Part shown: positions 42,919-50,959 of the stretch, piece by piece
Layout of the letters: every line of letters starts with the position of its first letter
Position numbering within the stretch: position 1 is the first letter of the stretch
From: Streptomyces sp. S3(2020)
Lineage (GTDB): Bacteria; Actinomycetota; Actinomycetes; Streptomycetales; Streptomycetaceae
Length of the DNA: 64,000 bases
Direction of reading: 5' to 3'
Assembly: GCF_013044505.1 (NCBI RefSeq)
Contig: NZ_JABERD010000002.1
Span: 97,867-161,866 of the forward strand
Notes under the pieces: generated by a model
Told to the model about the DNA's origin: nothing
Seen by the model: only the letters and a program-made list of their open reading frames with translations
Database searches by the model: none
Made by a program: the position numbers and the translations under genes

Positions 42919-42960
42919 ATGCGATCACCCGATCGTCAATGTTTTTACGGGTGATCGCAT
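42919..42960. promoter_or_regulatory. Inverted repeat upstream of the transglutaminase-like gene
   Basis: ATGCGATCACCCG and its exact complement are separated by 16 AT-rich bases (spacer contains GTTTTTA). It lies between the end of the threonine aldolase gene and the start of the transglutaminase-like gene, both on the minus strand. It could end the upstream transcript, or act as an operator for the downstream one; the AT-rich spacer favours a promoter/operator. Confidence 0.5.
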
Positions 42961-42984
42961 ATCTATGCAGAGATGGGAGGTGCG

Positions 42985-44055
42985 CTAGTGCGCCATCTCC
43001 TCCTTCAGCGCCGCGACGAACGCGTCCACGTCCTCCTCGGTCGTGTCGAAGGCGCACATCCAGCGCACCACACCCGCCGTCTCGTCCCAGAAGTAGAACC
43101 GGAACCGCTTCTGCAGGCGCACACTGACCTCGTGCGGGAGCTTGGCAAACACGCCGTTGGCCTGCACCGGGTAGAGGATCTCCACGCCGTGCACGGCACG
43201 GACGCCCTCCGCGAGCCGCTGGGCCATCTCGTTGGAGTGCCGGGCGTTGCGCAGCCACAGGTCCTTGCCGAGCAGCGCCTCCAGCTGGACCGAGACGAAG
43301 CGCATCTTCGAGGCGAGCTGCATGGACAGCTTGCGCAGATGCTTCATGTGGCTGACGGCGTCCTGGTTGATCACCACGACGGCCTCGCCGAACAGCGCGC
43401 CGTTCTTGGTCCCGCCGAGCGAGAGGATGTCGACGCCGACCGCGTTGGTGAACGTCCGCATCGGGACGTCCAGGGAGGCGGCCGCGTTGGCTATGCGGGA
43501 ACCGTCCAGGTGCACCTTCATGCCGTGCGCGTGGGCGTGGTCGCAGATCGCGCGGATCTCGTCGGGCGTGTAGAGGGTGCCCAGCTCCGTGCTCTGGGTG
43601 ATCGAGACGACCTGCGGCATCGCGCGGTGCTCGTCGTCCCAGCCGTACGCCTGCCGGTCGATCAGCTCGGGTGTGAGCTTGCCGTCCGGTGTGGGCACGG
43701 TGAGCAGCTTGAGGCCGCCCATGCGCTCGGGGGCGCCGCCCTCGTCCACGTTGATGTGCGCGCTCTCCGCGCAGATCACCGCGCCCCAGCGGTCGGTGAC
43801 CGCCTGGAGGGCGACGACGTTGGCGCCGGTGCCGTTGAAGACGGGGAACGCCTCGGCCGTGGCGCCGAAGTGGCTGCGGACGATCGCCTGGAGGTTCTCG
43901 GTGTAGTCGTCCTCGCCGTAGGCGACCTGGTGCCCGCCGTTGGCCAGGGCCAGGGCGGCGAGCACCTCCGGGTGGGCGCCGGCGTAGTTGTCGCTGGCGA
44001 AGCCCCGGCTGTCCGGGTCGTGGTGCCGGCGGGCGTCGGTCTTCGGAGGGTTCAC
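42985..44055 (-). CDS. Low-specificity L-threonine aldolase
   Basis: 356 residues from the GTG at 44055, which overlaps the SDR stop as GTGA. The fold-type I PLP enzyme signature is clear: FASDNYAGAHPEVLAAL, then VFNGTGANVVALQAV, HLDGSRIANAA (Asp for the pyridine nitrogen) and the PLP lysine in LSLGGTKNGALFGE. It cleaves L-threonine or other beta-hydroxy amino acids to glycine and an aldehyde. Third gene of the DUF6421-SDR-aldolase operon; the dehydrogenase upstream may act on the aldehyde or beta-hydroxy acid. Confidence 0.93.
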   Translation of the reverse strand: MNPPKTDARRHHDPDSRGFASDNYAGAHPEVLAALALANGGHQVAYGEDDYTENLQAIVRSHFGATAEAFPVFNGTGANVVALQAVTDRWGAVICAESAHINVDEGGAPERMGGLKLLTVPTPDGKLTPELIDRQAYGWDDEHRAMPQVVSITQSTELGTLYTPDEIRAICDHAHAHGMKVHLDGSRIANAAASLDVPMRTFTNAVGVDILSLGGTKNGALFGEAVVVINQDAVSHMKHLRKLSMQLASKMRFVSVQLEALLGKDLWLRNARHSNEMAQRLAEGVRAVHGVEILYPVQANGVFAKLPHEVSVRLQKRFRFYFWDETAGVVRWMCAFDTTEEDVDAFVAALKEEMAH

Positions 44056-44801
44056 GGCTTCTCGGTGAGCCACAGACGGTTTCCGTTCACTTCCCCGGCG
44101 GGCTTCTCCCAGACGTCGGCGATGGCCCCCGCGAGGTCCTTGACGTCCGTGAAGCCCGCGAACTTCGCGTTGGGGCGCTCGGCGCGCATCGCGTCGTGCA
44201 CCAACGCCTTCACCACCAGGATGGTGGCGGCCGAGGTGAGCTCCTCACCGGCCCCCGCCTTGCGGAAGAAGTCGGCCATGGCGAGCGTCCAGGCCTCGGC
44301 GGCGGCCTTGGCGGCGGCGTACGCCGCGTTCCCGGCGGTCGGGTTCGAGGCGCCGGCCGCGCTGATCAGGACGTACCGGCCGCGGTCGCTGTTCTGGAGC
44401 ACCTCGGAGAAGGCCAGGGAGGTGTGCTGCACGGTGCGGATGAGCAGCAGCTCCAGGAAGTCCCAGTCGTCGAGGCTGGTCTTGACGAAGGTCTCGCTGC
44501 CGCGCCAGCCGCCCACGAGATGGACGACGCCGTCGACACGGCCGAACTCCTTCTCGATGCCCGTGGCCCAGTCCTTGGTGGACTCCAGGTCCAGCAGGTC
44601 GACCGGCTCCCCGATGACGGTGGCGCCGCCGCCCGCGTCGCGGGCCGCGGCGACCGCCTCCGCGAGGCGCTCGGGGTCGTTGTCGGCGGCGACGACCGTC
44701 GCCCCCGCCTCGGCGAGGCGGACGAGTGTCGCGCGTCCGGCGGGTCCGCCCGCGCCGGCCACCGCGATCACCGCACCGCTGAGAGCTCCGTTCCCCGCCA
44801 T
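44052..44801 (-). CDS. Short-chain dehydrogenase/reductase
   Basis: 249 residues from the ATG at 44801, which has AGGAGG eight bases upstream; an upstream GTG that would overlap the preceding stop (GTGA at 44840) is less well placed. The Rossmann start is GAVIAVAGAGGPAGRATLVRLAE, and the catalytic Tyr-Lys is in ASNPTAGNAAYAAAKAAAEAW. The cofactor-binding glycines read GAGGPAGRA, slightly unusual. Middle gene of the DUF6421-SDR-aldolase operon, so it likely acts on a related hydroxy acid or amino acid. Confidence 0.88.
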   Translation of the reverse strand: MAGNGALSGAVIAVAGAGGPAGRATLVRLAEAGATVVAADNDPERLAEAVAAARDAGGGATVIGEPVDLLDLESTKDWATGIEKEFGRVDGVVHLVGGWRGSETFVKTSLDDWDFLELLLIRTVQHTSLAFSEVLQNSDRGRYVLISAAGASNPTAGNAAYAAAKAAAEAWTLAMADFFRKAGAGEELTSAATILVVKALVHDAMRAERPNAKFAGFTDVKDLAGAIADVWEKPAGEVNGNRLWLTEKP

Positions 44802-44836
44802 GATCTTCGCCTCCTGAGCTGTTGTGGTGCGGTCGC

Positions 44837-46234
44837 TCACGCGGCGACTCGCTCGGCGCTCTCCGCCGTGATGCCCTTGGTCGAGGCGATCACGTTCTTG
44901 AGCTTCTTGGAGAGGGCCTCATAGAACATGCTCAGCGGAAACTCGTCCGGAAGCACGTCATCCACGAGTTTCCGGGGCGGCTGGGTCAGATCCAGGGCGT
45001 CCGGGCCCTTGGCCCAGCGGGAGCCCGGGTGCGGGGCGAGGTACCGCGCCACCAGGTCGTACGCGGCGAACCAGTGGACGAGCTTCGGGCGGTCGATGCC
45101 AGCCCGGTAGAGCTCCTCGATCTCGGCGCAGAGCTCGTTGGTGACCTGCGGGGCGCGCTGCCAGTCGATGTGCAGCTTGTTGTCGGTCCAGCGGACGACG
45201 TCGTGCTTGTGCAGGTAGGCGAAGAGCAGCTGGCCGCCGAGCCCGTCGTAGTTGCGGACCCGCTCGCCGGTGACCGGGAAGCGGAACATGCGGTCGAAGA
45301 GGACCGCGAACTGCACGTCACGGGCCTGCGAGACGCCTTCCGCCTCCAGCTTCACGGCCTCCTTGAAGGCGGTGAGGTCACAGCGCAGCTCCTCCAGGCC
45401 GTACATCCAGAACGGCTGCCGCTGCTTGATCATGAAGGGGTCGAAGGGCAGGTCGCCGTGGCTGTGGGTGCGGTCGTGGACCATGTCCCACAGGACGAAG
45501 GCCTCCTCGCAGCGCGTCTGGTCGTGGACCATCGCGGCGACGTCCTCGGGCAGCTCCAGGCCCAGGATGCCGACGGCCGCGTCGGTCACGCGGCGGAAGC
45601 GGGCGGCCTCGCGGTCGCAGAAGATGCCGCCCCAGGAGAATCGTTCCGGCGCCTCGCGCACGGCGATGGTCTCCGGGAAGAGGACGGCCGAGTTGGTGTC
45701 GTAGCCGGCCGTGAAGTCCTCGAACTTGATGCCGCAGAACAGTGGGTTGTCATACCGCGTGCGCTCCAGCTCGGCCAGCCACTCAGGCCAGACCATGCGC
45801 AGCACGACCGCTTCGAGATTGCGGTCCGGGTTGCCGTTCTGGGTGTACATCGGGAAGACGACCAGGTGCTGGAGACCGTCCGCGCGCCCCTTGGCGGGCT
45901 GGAAGGCCAGCAGCGAGTCGAGGAAGTCGGGCACCTCGAAGCCGCCGTCGGCCCACCGCCTCAGGTCCTTGACCAGGGCTTCGTGATAGCCGATGTCGTG
46001 CGGGAGCAGCGGGGAGAGCTCCTCGACCGCGTCGACGACCTGCCGTACGACGGCCTCGGCGTCCGCGCGCCCGGGGGCGCCCTCGGCGGTGAAGTCGATC
46101 GACCCGTCCTTGGTCTGCCAGGGCCGGATCCGCTCCACGGCATCCTTGAGCACGGGCCATGCCGGGTGCTCCACCACCCTGGTCACGGGAGGAGCCTGCT
46201 CCCCCGTCGCCGCCTGCACAAGAATTTCCGTCAT
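44837..46234 (-). CDS. DUF6421 family protein
   Basis: 465 residues, soluble, from the ATG at 46234 with GGAGG upstream. It matches DUF6421 throughout: DIGYHEALVKDLRRWADGGF, the central CEEAFVLWDMVHDRTHSHGDLPFD with His and Asp clusters resembling a metal site, and PKLVHWFAAYDLVARYLAPHPGS. No reaction is known for the family. The His/Asp/Glu cluster suggests a metal-dependent enzyme. It heads an operon with the SDR and threonine aldolase genes. Confidence 0.82.
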   Translation of the reverse strand: MTEILVQAATGEQAPPVTRVVEHPAWPVLKDAVERIRPWQTKDGSIDFTAEGAPGRADAEAVVRQVVDAVEELSPLLPHDIGYHEALVKDLRRWADGGFEVPDFLDSLLAFQPAKGRADGLQHLVVFPMYTQNGNPDRNLEAVVLRMVWPEWLAELERTRYDNPLFCGIKFEDFTAGYDTNSAVLFPETIAVREAPERFSWGGIFCDREAARFRRVTDAAVGILGLELPEDVAAMVHDQTRCEEAFVLWDMVHDRTHSHGDLPFDPFMIKQRQPFWMYGLEELRCDLTAFKEAVKLEAEGVSQARDVQFAVLFDRMFRFPVTGERVRNYDGLGGQLLFAYLHKHDVVRWTDNKLHIDWQRAPQVTNELCAEIEELYRAGIDRPKLVHWFAAYDLVARYLAPHPGSRWAKGPDALDLTQPPRKLVDDVLPDEFPLSMFYEALSKKLKNVIASTKGITAESAERVAA

Positions 46235-46617
46235 GTCCCATCCTCCACGGGAGAACCTCGCGTAAGAACACCGTATGCGTATGGGCTTCCTTCCAGCAAG
46301 AGCAAGCTCCGGAAATTATCCTGTGCAACCGCATGGTCACGAAACTTTTTCCTGCCGGATGTCATGAACACCGCTCGGATGGGTAGAGATGAACGTCCGG
46401 GCGGGATCACGTGGTCAATGTCCACAGGACTCGCCCACCCCAGGGTGACCACCCGGAGCCGTACCGGGCAGGTCCGCCCCTCGTGTCACCCCGATCCCCC
46501 GTGTACGCGCGGGTTCATCACCGGCCGGGCGCACTAGGCTGCGGAATCCGCCCGCGCGATCGTCCGCTCCGGTCCGCGCGGAGGCACGAGCCGCCGTCGA
46601 CGGAAGCGAGTTGAACC
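46235..46617. other. Gene-free 383-base divergent promoter region
   Basis: Lies between the divergent DUF6421 operon and the GDPD gene. It is more AT-rich near the DUF6421 side (GGAAATTATCC and ACTTTTTCC stretches). I see no long palindrome, repeat or RNA gene. Both flanking promoters should be here. Confidence 0.6.
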
Positions 46618-47301
46618 TTGAACTTCCTTACCATCGGTCATCGCGGGGTCATGGGTCTCGAACCCGAGAACACCCTCCGTTCCTTCGTGGCCGCCCAGCA
46701 GGCCGGCCTCGACGTCATCGAACTCGACCTGCACCTGAGCAAGGACGGTGCCCTGGTCGTCATGCACGACACGGACGTGGACCGCACGACCGACGGGACC
46801 GGTCCGATCGCCGAGAAGACCCTCGCCGAACTGCGCGCCCTGGACGCGGGCGGCGGCGAGCGCGTACCCGTCTTCGAAGAGGTCCTGGACGCGGTGCGGT
46901 CGCCGCTCCAGGCCGAGATCAAGGACATGCAGGCCGCCCGGGCACTGGCCGAGGTCATGCTCAGGCGGGACCTGGTCGCCCGGGTGGAGGTCTCCTCGTT
47001 CCATGACGAGGCGATCGCCGAGATCTCCCGCCTGGTGCCGGGCGTACGGACCGCGCTGATCGCCAGCCGGTACGGGACCGACGTCGTGGACCGAGCCGTC
47101 GAGGCCGGTGCCGCGACCGTCTGTCTGAACATCCGCCGGATCACGCTGGAGGTCGTGGAGGCCGCCCGCAAGGCGGATCTCAGGATCATCGGCTGGGTGG
47201 TGAACACGCAGGACCATCTGCGGCTCGTACGGGCCCTCCAGCTGGACGGCGCGACCACCGACTACCCGGAGATCAAGCGCACCGGCCGCTTCACCGCGTA
47301 G
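46618..47301 (+). CDS. Glycerophosphodiester phosphodiesterase
   Basis: 227 residues from a TTG at 46618, with GGAAGCGAG just upstream; the protein begins NFLTIGHRGVMGLEPENT, the normal GDPD start, so a later start is not possible without losing catalytic residues. Catalytic and metal residues are present: HRG, EPENT, IELDLHLSKDG, VMHDTDVDRTT, and AEIKD. It hydrolyses glycerophosphodiesters to glycerol-3-phosphate and an alcohol. No signal peptide, so it acts inside the cell on deacylated phospholipids or teichoic-acid precursors. Confidence 0.93.
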   Translation: MNFLTIGHRGVMGLEPENTLRSFVAAQQAGLDVIELDLHLSKDGALVVMHDTDVDRTTDGTGPIAEKTLAELRALDAGGGERVPVFEEVLDAVRSPLQAEIKDMQAARALAEVMLRRDLVARVEVSSFHDEAIAEISRLVPGVRTALIASRYGTDVVDRAVEAGAATVCLNIRRITLEVVEAARKADLRIIGWVVNTQDHLRLVRALQLDGATTDYPEIKRTGRFTA

Positions 47302-47316
47302 GTCCCCGCATGAACG

Positions 47317-47847
47317 TCACACCAGCGGCTTGACCAGCAGTTCGAACTGAAGATCCGCGCGCTGCGGGACACCGAAGCGCTCGTCGCCGTACGGGAACGG
47401 GGTCATCCGGCCCGTACGGCGGTAGCCGCGGCGCTCGTACCAGGCGATCAGGTCGTCACGTACGGAGATCACCGTCATCTGCATCTCCGTGGCGCCCCAC
47501 TCCTCGCGGACCCTGCGCTCGGCCTCGGCGATGATCACCTTGCCGAGGCCGCCGCCCTGGAGCTTCGGGCTGACCGCGAACATCCCGAAGTAGGCGTGGG
47601 TACCGCGGTGTTCGAGCTGGCAGCAGGCGACGATCCCGCCGTCGCGCTCGACGGCGAGCAGCCGGCTGTCGGGCGACTTGATGACCTCCAGAACGCCCTC
47701 GGGGTCGGTCCGCTGTCCTTCGAGGATGTCCGCCTCGGTGGTCCACCCCGTCCGGCTGGAGTCCCCGCGGTACGCCGACTCGATCAGTGCGACCAGGGTG
47801 TCCACATCGGTGTCGACGGCGTCGCGGAAGGTGAGTCCAGCGGTCAT
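47317..47847 (-). CDS. GNAT family N-acetyltransferase
   Basis: 176 residues from the ATG at 47847. The GNAT acetyl-CoA loop is FAVSPKLQGGGLGKVIIAEAERR (Q/RxxGxG/A), followed by LIAWYERRGYRRTGRMTPFPYG near the end. It acetylates an amine of unknown identity. It is divergent from a VOC-family gene, with 70 bases between starts, and convergent with the GDPD gene. No further clue to substrate. Confidence 0.88.
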   Translation of the reverse strand: MTAGLTFRDAVDTDVDTLVALIESAYRGDSSRTGWTTEADILEGQRTDPEGVLEVIKSPDSRLLAVERDGGIVACCQLEHRGTHAYFGMFAVSPKLQGGGLGKVIIAEAERRVREEWGATEMQMTVISVRDDLIAWYERRGYRRTGRMTPFPYGDERFGVPQRADLQFELLVKPLV

Positions 47848-47917
47848 GGGGCGTATCTCCGCTCTCGGGCACGGCACGGGCACGGACGAGCGTAACGCCC
47901 CCGCTAGGCTCCGCCGC

Positions 47918-48310
47918 ATGGTGCATGTACTGAGCGGCCGGACCCTCCTCCACCCCACCGACCCCGAGCGTTCCCGGGTCTTCTACGGCAAGCAGCTCGG
48001 CCTCGGCGTCTACCGCGAGTTCGGCACGGGACCCGAGCGCGGCACCGTCTACTTCCTCGGCGGGGGCTTCCTGGAGCTCTCGGGACGCTCCGAGACGCCC
48101 CCGTCCCGGTCCGTACGCCTGTGGATGCAGGTCGCGGACGTGACGGCCGCACACGAGGAGCTGGTGGCGAAGGGCGTCGGGATCGTACGGCCGCCGGTGA
48201 AGGAGCCCTGGGGGCTGATCGAGATGTGGATCGCCGATCCCGACGGCACACCGATCGTGCTGGTGGAGGTCCCGGCGGACCATCCGATCCGCTACCGGCC
48301 GGGCGTCTAG
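47918..48310 (+). CDS. VOC family protein (bleomycin-resistance/glyoxalase fold)
   Basis: 130 residues. One VOC domain: it opens VLSGRTLLHPTDPERSRVFYGKQLGLGVYREFG and closes with GLIEMWIADPDGTPIVLVEVP, carrying the Glu metal-ligand position. Proteins of this kind are metal-dependent isomerases, dioxygenases or drug-binding resistance proteins. It lies between an acetyltransferase and a second VOC gene; a shared role in detoxification is a guess only. Confidence 0.85.
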   Translation: MVHVLSGRTLLHPTDPERSRVFYGKQLGLGVYREFGTGPERGTVYFLGGGFLELSGRSETPPSRSVRLWMQVADVTAAHEELVAKGVGIVRPPVKEPWGLIEMWIADPDGTPIVLVEVPADHPIRYRPGV

Positions 48311-48420
48311 GGCCGCTGCTCCTGGCCGCCGGGCGGAGTGCGACGCCGGATGGCAGCGGCCGTCGAGCGGGGCTAGCGTGCGAGAGGGGACGCCCGCGTC
48401 GGCAGGAAGGCCGTGACGCC

Positions 48421-49185
48421 ATGAAACTCGACAGGCCGGTGGCCGGTGGGCCCTGCTGGGCCGAGGTGGGAACCCCCGATCTGGAGGCCGGACAGCGCTT
48501 CTACGGCGAGCTCTTCGGCTGGCGTACGGAGACCGACTCCCGCGAGGAGATGGGCGGCTACACGATCGCGTACGTCGGTCGTCTCCCTGTCGCCGCGCTC
48601 GTGCCGTTGGGCGAGGAGCCGCAGCCGGTCACGTGGTTCGTGACCTTCGCCGTGGCGGACGTCGACGCCACGGTGGAGAAGGTCAAGTCGGCAGGTGGCA
48701 CGGTGACGTTCGAGCCCGGGGACGTCCCCGGCATGGGGCGCTTCGCCTCCGTCGCCGATCCGCAGGGCGCCGGTTTCCATGTGTGGCAGGCGAAGGGCTT
48801 CGAGGGTGCCGGGCTGCTCAACGAGCCGGGCTCGCTGGGCTGGGTGGAGCTGATGAGCAGGCACCCCGAGCGCTCGGTGGACTTCTACACCACGGTGTTC
48901 GGCTGGAGCGTCGACGCCTCGGAGCACTACACGCAGTGGGGCCTGGACGGCGCCGACTTCGGCGGCATGGTGACGATGGACGACAAGTTCCCGCCCGAGG
49001 TGCCGCCGCACTGGCTGCCGTACTTCGCGGTGGCGGACGTGGACGCGAGCGCGGCCACGGCGACGGAGGCGGGCGGCACGGTCCTGATGGAGCCCACCAC
49101 GGTGCCCGACAGTCTGCGTATCGCGGTACTGCGGGACCCTCAAGGGGCGGTGTTCGGGGTGTACTTGGCGGGCGCGGAACACTGA
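48421..49185 (+). CDS. Two-domain VOC family protein
   Basis: 254 residues with two VOC modules: residues of about 1-125 (CWAEVGTPDLEAGQRFYGELFGW ... VADPQGAGFHVWQA) and 130-250 (GWVELMSRHPERSVDFYTTVFGW ... LRDPQGAVFGVYLA). The tandem fold is the arrangement of glyoxalase-like proteins annotated as CFP32-type in actinomycetes. Both halves retain their aromatic and Gln/Glu positions. Function unknown; it is the second VOC gene in a row. Confidence 0.87.
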   Translation: MKLDRPVAGGPCWAEVGTPDLEAGQRFYGELFGWRTETDSREEMGGYTIAYVGRLPVAALVPLGEEPQPVTWFVTFAVADVDATVEKVKSAGGTVTFEPGDVPGMGRFASVADPQGAGFHVWQAKGFEGAGLLNEPGSLGWVELMSRHPERSVDFYTTVFGWSVDASEHYTQWGLDGADFGGMVTMDDKFPPEVPPHWLPYFAVADVDASAATATEAGGTVLMEPTTVPDSLRIAVLRDPQGAVFGVYLAGAEH

Positions 49186-49274
49186 TCCGCCGCCGCCACG
49201 AAACCCGCTTGCGTTGAAGTGCGCTCCAGCCCATAGCGTCGTACGCACGAACTGCCCGGAGGGGGAACCGCATC

Positions 49275-50327
49275 GTGCGTTACACACTGTTCGGCAGGAC
49301 CGGTCTGCGCGTGAGCGAGCTGAGTCTCGGCGCGATGGTGATGGGGGAGGATTCGGGCGCCGGCTCCGACAAGGAGACCAGTGCGAAACTGCTGGACTCC
49401 TACGCCGACGCGGGCGGCAACTTCATCGACACCGCGGACATCTACTCCGGCGGCGACTCCGAGCGGATCCTCGGCGAGCTCCTCGAGGGACGGCGCGAGG
49501 AGTTCGCGCTGGCCAGCAAGTACACCTGCGGCACCCGCGCCGGGGATGTCAACGCGGCCGGCAACCACCGCAAGAACCTGGTGCGGTCGGTGGAGGCGAG
49601 TCTGGGGAGGCTGCGCACCGACCGGCTCGACGTCCTGTGGGTGCACGCCCGCGACAACTTCACCCCGGTCAACGAGGTGATGCGGGCGCTCGACGACCTC
49701 GTACGGACCGGCAAGGTGCTGTACGTCGGTGTCTCGGACTGGCCCGCATGGGAGATCGCGCAGGCCAACACCCTCGCGGAGCTGCGGGGTTGGACCGCCT
49801 TCGCGGGATCGCAGCTCCGCTACAACCTGCTGGAGCGGACACCGGAGCGTGAACTGCTGCCGCAGGCGCGGGCGTTCGGCCAGGCGGTACTGGCGTGGGC
49901 GCCGCTGGCGGCCGGGAAGCTGACCGGGAAGTACCGGCGGGGCGAGACGGGCCGGCTCGGCTCCTCCGTCGACAAGCCGAGCGCGCGGGAGGACGAGGTC
50001 GTCACCGCCGTCCTGGAGATCGCCGAGCAGGGCGGCTGGAGCCCGGCCCAGGTGGCGCTGGCCTGGCTGCTCCAGCGGCCCGGCAATGTCGTGCCGATCA
50101 TCGCGGCCACCAGGGAACACCAGCTCACCGACAACCTCGGCAGCGTCGACGTCCGCCTCGACCCCGACGCGGTCACACGCCTGGACGAGGTGAGCGCGGT
50201 GCCGCTGGGCTTCCCGCACGACTTCGTACGGGACCCGGACGTCGTCCGGACGGTCTACGGCGACCGCTGGACGGACATCGACGACCGGCGCTCGGGATAC
50301 CGGCGGACGGCGACCGAGGTCCTCTAG
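49275..50327 (+). CDS. Aldo/keto reductase
   Basis: 350 residues from a GTG at 49275 with GGAGGGGG nine bases upstream. The TIM-barrel AKR tetrad is visible: Asp-Tyr in GGNFIDTADIYSGGDSE, Lys in ALASKYTCG, His in LDVLWVHARDN. The NADP-binding end is VPIIAATREHQLTDNL. It reduces aldehydes, ketones or sugar-type substrates with NADPH. Single-gene unit; convergent with the cupin gene. Confidence 0.92.
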   Translation: MRYTLFGRTGLRVSELSLGAMVMGEDSGAGSDKETSAKLLDSYADAGGNFIDTADIYSGGDSERILGELLEGRREEFALASKYTCGTRAGDVNAAGNHRKNLVRSVEASLGRLRTDRLDVLWVHARDNFTPVNEVMRALDDLVRTGKVLYVGVSDWPAWEIAQANTLAELRGWTAFAGSQLRYNLLERTPERELLPQARAFGQAVLAWAPLAAGKLTGKYRRGETGRLGSSVDKPSAREDEVVTAVLEIAEQGGWSPAQVALAWLLQRPGNVVPIIAATREHQLTDNLGSVDVRLDPDAVTRLDEVSAVPLGFPHDFVRDPDVVRTVYGDRWTDIDDRRSGYRRTATEVL

Positions 50328-50351
50328 CCCCCTGGTCCCCTCTAGCCCCCT

Positions 50352-50831
50352 CTAGTCCACGAAGTAGCTGTCGTGCCGGACGCGGAACTCCTCCAGTTCC
50401 CCGCCACCGCGCCGGGTCATCTCCGCGACCCGCTCGAAGTACTCCTCACGCGGGGCGCCCGGGGAGAAGAGCATGAGCATGGACATCGGCTCGTCGGTCA
50501 CGTTCTTGAAGGCGTGCAGGCCGCCGACCGGCACGTACAGGAAGTCGCCCGCGCGACCGGTGACCCACTTCTCCCCGTCGTAGAGCTCCAGTTCGCCCGA
50601 CAGGACGTAGAACGACTCCGACATCGCCTTGTGGAAGTGGGTTCTGGCGCCGGCCGACCGTGCGCCCAACTCGACTTTGTAGAGACCGAATTCGCCGCCG
50701 GTCGAGTCGTGGGTGGCGAGGTAGTGGGTCGAGCCGCCGGGCGAGGAGAGGTCCGCGGGGGTGTCGGCGGGACGGAAGACGGCGTTCACCTCGCCCTTGT
50801 CGCCGTGGTAGCGGGGCTCGGGGTACGACAT
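50352..50831 (-). CDS. Cupin domain protein
   Basis: 159 residues from the ATG at 50831. One cupin barrel: motif 1 GARTHFHKAMSESFYVLSGELELYDG and motif 2 GDFLYVPVGGLHAFKNVTDEPMSML, with three His and one Glu for a metal. The end (GELEEFRVRHDSYFVD) is an extra acidic tail. It could be a small dioxygenase, isomerase or sugar-binding protein. It follows the GH-A glycosidase gene on the same strand by 128 bases. Confidence 0.87.
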   Translation of the reverse strand: MSYPEPRYHGDKGEVNAVFRPADTPADLSSPGGSTHYLATHDSTGGEFGLYKVELGARSAGARTHFHKAMSESFYVLSGELELYDGEKWVTGRAGDFLYVPVGGLHAFKNVTDEPMSMLMLFSPGAPREEYFERVAEMTRRGGGELEEFRVRHDSYFVD

Positions 50832-50959
50832 GGCGTGCTCCTTCCGGCAGGTCTGCTCCGGAAATGGTGGCCCGTTGCCCCCGGCGGCGGCATCGGGCCT
50901 CCGGACGATCTCCACGGGTCCGGGGAGGAGGACCGCGGACCTAGACCTGACGGCGGTCG

